From Beta vulgaris subsp. vulgaris (Eukaryota; Streptophyta; Magnoliopsida; Caryophyllales; Amaranthaceae): a DNA stretch of 64,000 nucleotides. The notes beneath the pieces are model-generated. The model made no database searches, was not told where the DNA came from, and saw only the letters and a program-made list of their open reading frames with translations. Numbering within the stretch: position 1 is the stretch's first letter; the number at the start of each line of letters is the position of its first letter. This document shows, in pieces, positions 56,101 to 64,000 of this stretch. The stretch is from NCBI RefSeq assembly GCF_026745355.1, contig NC_079205.1, forward strand, positions 51,693,916 to 51,757,915, given 5' to 3'. Made by a program: the position numbers and the translations under genes.

Positions 56101-59100
56101 TTTTGAAGCTGACCATCTATCTACAATCATGGTTTTCTCCTTACTATGCAAGATATCATTAATTGATTGACATGGTTAATGTGTGTGAAACTTCATGCTG
56201 AAATTCTCAGACCTTATTATATGTACATTGTAATGACTCATGAATCTTTATATGGTGACTCTGATAAGATACTTGAGATTTTACTTTACTTTTTTTGCTA
56301 GTATTTCTTTTAGCTCTTCACAGCAAAGACAAATTTATGTTTTCCCAATGTAAAGATGTTATTGGATGGACTGTTTTTCTTTGGTCACTGAAGTCAAGGG
56401 GGAAACAAGTATTATTCAACATGCTTATGGATTTAAATGATGAACTTGGGTTATATAAATGCAAATTATTATAGATATGAAACATTGAGAACATGTATAC
56501 TCAGTTTATTTAAAAGATTTGCTCTATGTGCTTGCAGAATTTGGATTCAAAAATTCACCACAACAACCTGCTGAACAATATACTTGCAAAGGTAATATGT
56601 TCTGCTAGCATGCATGGCATGTTTGGTTAGTGGTACTAAATTGTGGTAATGGTAATGCTTTTTAGTATAACTTGGTGAAGACATTCCAATAACATCTATG
56701 GTAATGGAGCTTGGTATCAAATCATGTGTTTTCCTTCATAAATTTCCATTACCACCCAATACCACCTTCCCAAGTGGCAATGGATGGTAATGAAATTTTA
56801 GGAAGAAAATAAGTGTTTTGAGATAAAGTAGCATTACCATGGAAGTTAACATGGGGAATGCCTTCACAAATTTGCACTAGAAACCATTACCATTACCACC
56901 ATTTAGTACCGCTAACCAAACGGGCCAGAAATGTAAGAATGCCAGTTATTCAGCATTAATATCATGAAGAATTTAAAATTGCTGACCCCTAAGCTCTATA
57001 AAATTCCCTAAAAGCACAAATATTTAATTGATTTATCAATTTTGGGATTGCTCTGTTGCTGCTTGAGTTTCGGATTACGTAAGATAGATGGGTCTCACGA
57101 TGATTTTCTAATAATTCTAAGTTAAAGTAGCCCTCCTTCTTTTTCCTAATGCAGATAGAAGGAAATAATGCGAATGCTGATGATGCCATAATGCTTGACA
57201 AGGATGGCTATGTATCTGAAACAAATGCAACGAATATTGTGAGATTGTCTTACTTATTTGGCTTCCGTACATTTTAGAAATATCTCTATAGGTCTGGTTC
57301 TTAAAAAACCTGCTTTGCATCATTTTTAAAAATATTTCCCTGGATACCTTCATGTAAGATAGGGACTTGAAAAATTAGTTTTTTATTTGGTTCAAGCAAA
57401 ACTGCTAATCCGACTAGCAGTTACCTAAAACCGTTAATTCAATTAGCTGACATTCTCTGTATTAGTAGATCATGTTATAATTTTAGTTTTAACCATGTTT
57501 GTAGGGATGGAAACAAAGTAGCCCACAAACTCTCTCATGTTAGTAGTCAATTTGTTGATATGAGGGTTTGGATAGAGGAAGTGCCTCCTGAGGTTGTTAG
57601 TGCTGTAATTTCAGATAAGACTTGTTTGATTGAATAAAAGGCTACGTTTCCTGTCAAAAAAAAAAAAAAAAAATTAGCTTAAGGAAAATTGCTAATTAGC
57701 GGTTCTTTATGAGTTCTGACCATATAAACCCCACAATTTCCCAAGGACATTAACCCCATTTCAGACAAAAATAAACCTCATAGCTTCTCTTTCACTCGAA
57801 GTCGAAATCCAGTGCCTTCCGCCACCTCAGACTGTAACCCCATTTCGGGTTACTTGTTGCTGTCGCACTGCAGTTCTTTCTCTACTACTATCGCATCCTC
57901 ATACCTAGCTTTGTAAGGTATTTCTTTAAAAGTACAAAAAAAAGGACAATCTATGTTGATAATTATTGTTTCAATTATCACCATAGACAAAAACAAGCAC
58001 GTAAACATTCAATTATCAAACCCAGAAAACAACAATTATCAACTTAGAAAAAAAAGAAGAAGAAATGGAGAGATACCTGCCTTTTCACCTCCACACCAAT
58101 AGCATGCTTCTTACGAATCAGATGCCTTCTTCTGGCTCTCAAACTGTGACTTGCCGGCATGGTTTCTCTCCTGTAATACGAGTGGTTAAAGTCAGGCACA
58201 GATTATACAGGATGCTGATAATATGTGTTGACCGCTAATTTGACAAGCGGTTTTACTGTGCGGTAACCGCTAATTCACTTAGCAAATTTGTTCTGGGACA
58301 ATAAAAAAATACCTTTTAGCGGTCCCGTCCTACGCGGAGAACCTAGGGAATTTTTTTGGATTCGGCGTAAACTAGGAATATTTTCTTAATCTAGCATTAT
58401 CTAGGAACAAAATTCCACTTCTCCCTGTCCCCAAATGAATGAAAGAGGTTGTAAATTCATATTTGCAAACAGACAAACAGGTCACAGTCTTTGTCTCTCT
58501 CTCTCTCTTCTATTTTTTTTAAGGAAGGTCACAGGGGTTTTAATGTGCACTAGGTTAATATGGCTGTTATATGCAAATCATGGATGTTGATAAATGCGTA
58601 AATAATTGCAAGAATAATATAGTTTTGGGGAAATGTCCAATATGATATAATTGGGTTATTGCAAGATATTGTGCTTCCGGGGCTTCTAGGTAACGTACGA
58701 TGAACTTCATTGGCGAGGATGGATAATTGGAGTACTGGTGACTCACCCTGTCTCACACAACTTATGATGGGGAGTTGATCCTCATCACCCATGTGCGGGG
58801 TGATTCCCCTCAATACTCCTTCCCCCCCCCCCCTCCTTGGCTGTGGCCCCTACGTACAAAATGAATGACAACTTTGCTGGCAAAAGATGTACTTCGAAAA
58901 GTGTGGCATGCATGTTGATACGTAATCAGCTATTCTTTTTTTGTAACTTTTTTTAAGTTTCATCTGGCAGTTTATGGTAAAAAAAGGCAGAGTCTTGACA
59001 CCTCATGCGGACTATTGTCTTCCTGGAATAACTCGAGCTACTGTAAGTCTTACAATTCCCCTTCCCCTTAGCCTGTTCGGTGTAGCTCAATTTAGCGTGA

Positions 59101-62100
59101 TCAAGAATTGGACGTAAATAGCTCTATGATGCTTATTATGAAATATTACAGTTGCTGAAGCCGTGAATTTCTCTGCTTGTTTAATTTATCCAAATGCACC
59201 TCCCTGTTAAACCAGTTTTTGGGGAGTAGTAAAGTTGTATGTTTCTGATTGTTTCGTCTGTTCTGTCTTTGTTGGGTCCTTGTTGCTCCCTCTTTTACCT
59301 TGTCATTGCAGATAACGTTACCCCTTTTGAAGCCTTAGCGGCTTAGCCATCATTTTCAATCTATGTTGCTCGGATTCGGGTACCCATGTCTGACACAAGT
59401 GCGTGTTATAGCTATGTTACTCCGCCACCTTCATTTACGTCAAAAACCGGGTGTTGTGTCGTGTCCGACTTGACGCTTCATTTTAAACTAAAAACTTTTC
59501 TTTTTTCTACAAAATAGCCGAGTCGGACACTTGGACACCCGTATCCGAGTAGACACTCAATCCGTGTCTGAGCAACATAGTGTTATAGTGTCCGATTCAG
59601 CTATTTTTTGTGAAACTTTTTCAATTTTTTGGCCCAAAACGAAATGTCCAAGTGTCTCACTCTCACTCATTTATGAATGTTTAGGATCCGACACGGGGAC
59701 TTGAGGTGAAATGAAGAGTCCGAGTAACATAGTCTTCAATTTTGTTCATTTTTACCAAACTGCAAATGCCACTTGTTTCAAATTTAAGATGTCTGGCTAC
59801 AACAAAATTCCTTTCTCAATCGAAAAACTCCAAATTGGGGGGAATACATATACATTCCTATGAATTAAATATGCTAGTCCAAGGAAACTGATCTTAGATG
59901 CATTTTTCACTCCTTTCTTATTCCTCATGCATAATTTGGTTCGATGATAGGGTTTGTCTTTTTTAGGATCTATTATTACATTATTGCATGACTCGAAACA
60001 AAGTGAGGTGCATCCGACAATGTGTTTATGCGTCCAGAACAGTGAAGCATGAATTGACCCTTAAAACCTTTGCACGTGAAGTTCAGGCAATCTCAAACAT
60101 CTAAAAGCCTTGATTTGTAAAGAGAAGCATCAATATGAAAACAAATGATAATAACTTGGGATGTTTAGCTCATTTCAAAAAAAGATGATTGGTCCTTTCG
60201 GTTCAAGGGTTGGATGTGGCCAGTTACTGTTCTTCCATCTTCATAGAAATGCATGCACCAACCAGGATGAAATTGTTGGGGGTTTGGAATTTGATACTAA
60301 CCAAGTCTTTATAGATAAAAAGATTAGTGCTGAAACTTTTTGACCATTAGAGAAATTATACAACATTTTAAATTGCAATTCCTTCTTTCTTTCTAAAACT
60401 TTCTATACTCCTCTATGATAATCTCATTGTATGTTACTGATTCTAAAAATGGTGACAAAGAAAGGGGGTTATGTTTCATATGAGTTTTTAAGAATTTGAG
60501 ATTCTTGCAAGTTCAATGTACTACAATGAAGTCTATTCATTAATTCTGGTTGGTGAGAGCTAGTTTTTGTAAGAAACGAGGTTTGCGGTAAAAAGAGTCA
60601 ACTGCACCCTCTTGTTTCATGTATATGAGAATCCCTACAATACACTTCTCGTGTAGTAGCTGCTACTACAGCAGTACTGCTGGCCTCCGTTTTCTATGTG
60701 CAATGATGCTGTTAACCTATGAGGGTTACTGTTTTCCTTGTATGTTTCCACTCGAACCTTCTAATAATCAACATCAGTAGCAATGTTTGTGGTCTGTTTC
60801 AAACCTAGCCCTTTATCTCACCGGTTTGATTCTAACATGAAAGCTTGGGAACTGCTGCCACTGTTGTCCTCTAGAGCATGATACTGCCTTTTTAGTTTCA
60901 GTCTTTCAGATATACGATCGAGTCTTATAGGAAGAAAGGGGTAAATACAAAGATTATGAGTCTAGTGGAAGCAAGCGATACCAATTGGTTAGTGTTTGGG
61001 TTGTTGCATGTCCTACATTTGGTGAGTGATTGGCAAGTGTTCTGATCAGTCAATGTGGTTTGGGAGGATTTAGTGAAAAGGAGGGAAGAAGTAATTTATT
61101 TTACCATGCAAGTGAACAATCTTGACTTCAACATATCTCCAGTAAATACCAATAATGTCATCTGTATATTTGAAACTTGAAAGAGAGATGCAAGTGAACA
61201 ATCTTGACTTCAACATATCTCCAGTAAATACCAATAATGTCATCTGTATATTTGAAACTTGAAAGAGAGGTCATAAATTTTTTGTGGATCAGCGTGCGTC
61301 TTTCTCATCTATGTTGGAGGTCGCGGGTTTGTTACTTTGTATTAATAATGGTTATTTCATGGTTTGGGTTTAATGTGGTAGGAGGACTACTCCAAGAGGG
61401 AGAGTGTCATGTGGCACATGTACTCTATTGTCAATGCCTTTTTACATAATAGGTATTGATATGTTCAAGTTGGAATTTTGAATGAGGAATACTCCAAGAG
61501 GGAGAGTGTCATGTGGCCCATGTACTCTATTCTCAATGCCATTTTACATAATAAATATTGATATGTTCAAGTTGGAATTAGTTTCAAAGATTTTACGAAC
61601 TCATGTTTAACGTTGTTGGAGGTACAATGTTCTATGTAATTTCGAGAGGTTTTTCCTTTTGGATTGATTGGTAGAATGGAAGTATTGGTAACGTAAGATG
61701 CTTGGACTCCATTTCTAGACCTAATCAATGCCAATGATCAGTTTTAGGACTCAGCTTCATAGACCTCATAAAGCCCTTTTCCTCAATTATATCAAAGGAA
61801 GATGTGAATCTGTTTTTTTGATCTACTGTGAACTATTTGGTTTTGATTGGAATAGATTATTCTACATTAGAGGGGGGAAGTTGTCCTGAAACTTCATTGG
61901 AGCATCTAAATGTTCTGTATGCTAATTTCAGGAAGCAAATGACTGCAAACTTTGTTGGTATAGTTTCTCCTCATCTATTAAGTAGTGCTCGTGTATTTGT
62001 TTAATCTAGCCGGTGTATGTGGAAGTTGATGGCTCTTCTTAGCTTCCTTATAGATTTATGGAGTTGAGTTTTCTGGCAAACTTGAATACAGAACATGATA

Positions 62101-63579
62101 GTGACACTGTTTCATATTCTTAGGTTCTTCCCCTTTCTTACATATATTGGTGGTCTTGTACTGCGCATTTGGATTCTATCTTCACCAATATAAACTTTCT
62201 TCTATGTAGAACTTACTAGATATATTGTATGATGCCAGTGTTGCCACTATATTTGGGGGACGAAAGCATCAATCTTTATTCATGGCTGGGTTAGGTGGAA
62301 CTTGGATGGATGTTCCTCATCCATACTAATTAAGTGCACTCTTTGCGATTTCTCTGGTTTAGAACTACAACTTATGGTTTTATTTTTATAGACCCCCCCC
62401 CCCCCTCACTGCCAAATTTATTGTAATTTTTCCATATCTACGGAACAGAATGTTGTGTAATGATACTGCTTTCATGACTGAACTGGGTTGGTAATATGTT
62501 TTCATTTCACCTTTGTAGAATGTTTAATAATACCTTTCGAATTTACAGGTCATGGAACTTGTGGTGAAGGAACGTTTTGCCTTAGAAGAGCGACGAGTTA
62601 GCCTATCAGAGTTCCATACAGCAGATGAGGTCTTAATTTTCACTTTGCTGATCTTATGTTCTTTGCAATTTTACATTTCTGATTCACTTTTCATTTTTTG
62701 TAGTCAGCGCTAATACTTTCATATCCTCTCTTCTAACTTTCTTCGCAGTAAGATTTGCACTGTTTTGTGTGAAATAATTGACCAGAAGCTTCACCATTTG
62801 ATGATATTCTTGAGAGTACTCTGTAGAACATGCCCTATACTTCTTATTTGAACATAGGCAATTTTTTGTTCCTAAAACTGGTTCTGAATTAGTCTCTGCA
62901 CGATTGCAGAAATTTTGTGCCATCTAATAAATTGTGTTTCTGTAACATTATCATTGTCTTCAACTGATTTATGTATATGCTGGAGTGATAGAATCTGCAC
63001 TCTACTTATGACTCATTCTGATGTCTATTTTTTGTAGGCATATGGCAACTGGTTTGAATTGGATATTGTAAATGCGTGAACTGTTAGTTATTTCAATTAT
63101 TCAGCACAAAGATGTCTTTTAGGTCAATGAGTAACTGATCTGGTGCTCACTGGAATCTTTGCCCACCCAAATCTGAATGCATGTTTATTGTGCAGCAACA
63201 TTGTCCAATCACTTTAATGAGCTTATATTATCTTTTGATATGGTCCCAGAAATGATAGCCTTTTTTGCCTTCTGTTTCTGATCCAGTCTCCTATATCTGG
63301 TTCATTGACCGACTTTTTGTTGCAGGTCTGGACAACTGGAACCATGGGAGAACTAAGCCCGGTAAGTTTGTCTATTCCGAACCATGAAGTCATGATCATA
63401 ATTATTCGAGCTATATTGTGCAAGTGCTTGATAGGGGTATTTTCTGTCAGGTGGTGAAGGTTGATGGCCGTTTGGTTGGAGATGGGCAGGTAGGACCTGT
63501 GACACGGACGTTGCAGAATGCATACAAAAAGCTCACAGAAGAGGCTGGGGTGCCTATTCCCACCTATCAGAGAGAATGA
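44168..63579 (+). CDS. Branched-chain-aminotransferase-like protein with P-loop N-domain
   Basis: Exons: 44168-44245, 44570-44668, 44777-44848, 45836-45928, 46099-46236, 46952-47010, 50434-50536, 51475-51663, 51797-51897, 53228-53282, 53380-53466, 53780-53831, 55707-55792, 56538-56591, 57155-57238, 58971-59042, 62549-62629, 63326-63361, 63451-63579. All borders are GT/AG and all phases agree; the product is 555 residues, the usual size of this plant family. Residues 1 to about 240 are a sulfotransferase-like P-loop domain (HSWSAPRSLSTS at 8-19). From about 265 a class IV aminotransferase follows (LAWVGDEI, VQGGDSVWEGLRI, RLSLTRGKK, SETNATNI, GTMGELSPV). K409 in SKIHHNN is the candidate PLP lysine, with BCAT-like K-x3-N spacing. 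It resembles Arabidopsis AT5G27410/AT3G05190; substrate and role are unknown. The start has a good context, AAAAATGGC. Confidence 0.95.
47328..48440. mobile_element. Non-autonomous Mutator-like element in intron 6
   Basis: Long inverted ends of about 150 bp begin GGTTTTTTCACCATATACCC and close GGGTATATGGTGAAAAAACC. The 9-bp flanks ATAGATTTT (47319-47327) and ATATATTTT (48441-48449) agree at eight positions, the Mutator duplication length. Further inverted words (CTAACGG..CCGTTAG) lie inside each end. The core is a C-rich then G-rich stretch: tandem CCCCACC/GGATTTTCGCACC units at 47700-47900, and GGGGTGGGGTTGTCGGGGAAA units at 48030-48120. No transposase is present. Confidence 0.85.
47690..47895. 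repeat. Tandem GGATTTTCGCACC repeat in the Mutator-like element
   Basis: The words GGATTTTCGCACC or GGTTTTTCGCACC, with C-rich linkers CCCCACCCCATC, occur about seven times with periods of roughly 25-35 bases. The long minus-strand frames rich in Gly, Trp and Arg are a product of this repeat. Confidence 0.8.
48559..48817. mobile_element. Stowaway-type MITE in intron 6
   Basis: The left end CTCCCTTCGCCCATATCAGTCGAT pairs, in part, with the right end ATCGACTAAAATGGCATGGAGGGAG. TA is present at 48557-48558 and 48818-48819. Confidence 0.8.
48823..50433. other. Rest of intron 6, no gene
   Basis: AT-rich sequence. From 49430 the word GGGCCTGTTCATTATTG recalls one end of hAT-type MITEs, but I found no partner end, and the segment to about 50030 stays unassigned. 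Confidence 0.35.
50537..51474. other. Intron 7 of the aminotransferase-like gene, nothing seen
   Basis: Plain T-rich intron with no repeats or transposon ends. Confidence 0.5.
51898..53227. other. Intron 9 of the aminotransferase-like gene, nothing seen
   Basis: Plain intron sequence; no repeat structure recognised. The short + frame at 52573-52764 has no family resemblance. Confidence 0.5.
54765..55470. other. CpG-rich foreign-looking segment in intron 12
   Basis: Within an AT-rich intron, this stretch is rich in CG dinucleotides. At 54770-54900 it has repeated words CCGTTCC, GAACGGC, CCGTTACAGAACGCC in both orientations, which suggests a transposon end. The 121-codon frame at 55066-55431 lies in its CpG-rich part, but I recognise no domain and do not call it a gene. 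Borders are estimates. Confidence 0.4.
56616..56926. mobile_element. MITE with GTTTGGTTAG ends in intron 14
   Basis: The left end GTTTGGTTAGTGGTACTAAAT and the right end ATTTAGTACCGCTAACCAAAC are inverted copies with one mismatch, followed inward by GGTAATGGTAATG / CATTACCATTACC. No clear target duplication was found. The superfamily is unsettled; the ends recall hAT or Harbinger MITEs. Confidence 0.75.
57449..57671 (+). pseudogene. 5'-truncated LINE tail (RNase H C-terminus)
   Basis: An open stretch reads FNHVCRDGNKVAHKLSH and WIEEVPPEVVSAVISD, the end of a LINE RNase H domain. It closes with TGA and is followed by a pure A-run ending about 57672. The 8-bp word AATTAGCT flanks it (57441-57448 and 57672-57679). 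It is a short, dead insertion in sense with the host gene. Confidence 0.8.
58068..58163 (-). other. Exon-like open stretch inside the long-TIR element
   Basis: On the minus strand ATG opens 28 basic codons beginning MPASHSLRARRRH and ending ahead of a GTATCT donor-like site. TATTACAG just upstream looks like an acceptor in a 5' leader. It may be a captured gene fragment; the parent is not recognised and chance is not excluded. Confidence 0.3.
58494..58512. repeat. CT-dinucleotide microsatellite
   Basis: A short (TC)n run in intron 15. A poly(C) run of about 12 occurs at 58826 in the same intron. Confidence 0.8.
59361..59732. mobile_element. hAT-like element, CTATGTTACTC family (outer copy)
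   Basis: The ends are CTATGTTGCTCGGATTC and GAGTCCGAGTAACATAG. The 8-bp flanks TTTTCAAT (59353-59360) and TCTTCAAT (59733-59740) agree at seven positions. About 195 bp long without the nested copy, with no coding sequence. Same end sequence as 24797-36932. Confidence 0.82.
59412..59580. mobile_element. hAT-like element, CTATGTTACTC family (inner copy, 169 bp)
   Basis: The ends CTATGTTACTCCG and GAGCAACATAG are flanked by the perfect 8-bp duplication TGTTATAG (59404-59411, 59581-59588). It sits within the outer copy, so this family has inserted into itself. Inside are TCGGACAC and GTGTCC words shared with other members. Confidence 0.87.
59733..61105. other. Intron 16 middle part, nothing seen
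   Basis: Plain AT-rich intron without recognisable repeats or transposon ends. Confidence 0.45.
61106..61269. repeat. Perfect 82-bp tandem duplication in intron 16
   Basis: Two units beginning ATGCAAGTGAACAATC start at 61106 and 61188. I see no difference between them, so the event is recent. Confidence 0.95.
61383..61590. repeat. 102-bp tandem duplication in intron 16
   Basis: ACTCCAAGAGGGAGAGTG occurs at about 61389 and 61491. Both units continue with TCATGTGGC.CATGTACTCT and TTGATATGTTCAAGTTGGAA, with a few differences. Confidence 0.88.
61591..62548. other. End of intron 16, nothing seen
   Basis: No genes. A poly(C) run of about 14 at 62393-62406 is the only notable element before the acceptor ATTTACAG. 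Confidence 0.45.
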
Positions 63580-64000
63580 TTGCTTTTTGTTGAAAGGTAT
63601 GTTAATGTGCCTAGTTGCTCAGCTAATTACCACTTGAAATTCTGATGTGACCTTGTTTACATTTGTTTATTTGGAGTCAAATTATGTCACGTGCCAAGTT
63701 TGGTCTGTCGGGTTCTCACTAATACCAAATATTATGGTTCAAGGAACTTTTGTCACATATTGCTGGAACTGATGGCTTGATGAGGAGTTTGATTGTCTTT
63801 TGAAGAAAACTTCGATTTGCAAATGAAGAAAGAAGCAGCAGGAAAATAAATTATGATCTTCAAGGATAATCCTGTTTGCCCTTGTTTATAAATTCAGTTG
63901 CTGGTAAGAGTTGCGCTTGTGCTTGAACTCTTAAGTGACTTGAAGGAGTATCTTGGGGATTTTACACACTGTAAATAGTACAATGCAATAGTCCTGAAAA
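63580..64000 (+). other. 3' UTR and flank of the aminotransferase-like gene
   Basis: After TGA at 63577-63579 there are no further frames. AATAAA at 63845-63850 could serve as the polyadenylation signal. A possible donor, GGTATGTT, at 63596 suggests the 3' UTR may itself contain an intron, but no acceptor was settled. Confidence 0.4.

Larger units (their letters stand above)
57362..58326. mobile_element. Long-TIR DNA element in intron 15, with nested LINE tail
   Basis: The left sequence from GGGACTTG and the right sequence ending GCGGTCCC align as inverted copies over about 80 bases, including GCTAA..TTAGC and AAAACCG / CGGTTTT words. Identity is moderate, and no matching target duplication is visible. 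Inside are the LINE tail at 57449-57671 and an exon-like stretch on the minus strand (58068-58160). Confidence 0.5.

Overview
The window is nuclear DNA of a flowering plant, most likely a eudicot. It is AT-rich, has intron-split genes with GT/AG borders, and is dense in plant transposon families (Ty3/gypsy, L1-type LINEs, hAT, Stowaway and Tourist MITEs, a Helitron, a Mutator-like element). No marker allows a firm species call. No tRNA, rRNA, CRISPR array or operon was seen.

Two protein-coding genes, both on the + strand, can be assembled exon by exon. The first (6288-38803, 10 exons, 390 codons) is a FAM86/EEF2KMT-type SAM-dependent protein methyltransferase. The second (44168-63579, 19 exons, 555 codons) is a branched-chain-aminotransferase-like protein with an N-terminal P-loop sulfotransferase-like domain joined to a class IV PLP aminotransferase domain. 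From memory the same two families are neighbours in Arabidopsis (AT5G27400/AT5G27410), so this looks like a conserved gene pair stretched by transposons.

Layout: 1-486 is the right end of an LTR; 487-1540 is a decayed hAT transposase on the minus strand; 2774-6267 is a non-autonomous hAT-like element that appears to have landed inside the first coding exon of the methyltransferase. Intron 2 holds a Stowaway MITE and a broken antisense LINE. Intron 7 holds MITEs, a decayed gypsy RT fragment and a 111-bp tandem repeat. Intron 9 is 19.5 kb and contains an antisense LINE with a 13-bp target-site duplication, a Stowaway MITE, and a hAT-like element (8-bp duplication TTAGTCAG) carrying a gene-like exon and split by an 11.3-kb Tat-type Ty3/gypsy retrotransposon (25075-36359; 5-bp duplication ATCTT; LTRs differing at 7 bases plus one indel). 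That retroelement has gag intact, pol broken by several frame changes, a decayed antisense ORF, and 112-bp tandem repeats before its 3' LTR.

The 5.4-kb intergenic space holds a truncated SINE, a 505-bp Helitron, a LINE tail and a Tourist-like MITE. The aminotransferase-like gene carries in its introns a Mutator-like element with 9-bp duplication, further MITEs, a long-TIR element with a nested LINE tail, and two nested copies of the same hAT-like family found in intron 9.

I did not find an undescribed multi-gene system. The most noteworthy items are the hAT insertion in a coding exon that leaves a usable downstream in-frame ATG, the small hAT-like family (one member nested inside another, one carrying a gene-like exon), the antisense ORF and repeated AGTCGGGACTC-like motif in the gypsy element, and the uncharacterised two-domain aminotransferase-like protein.
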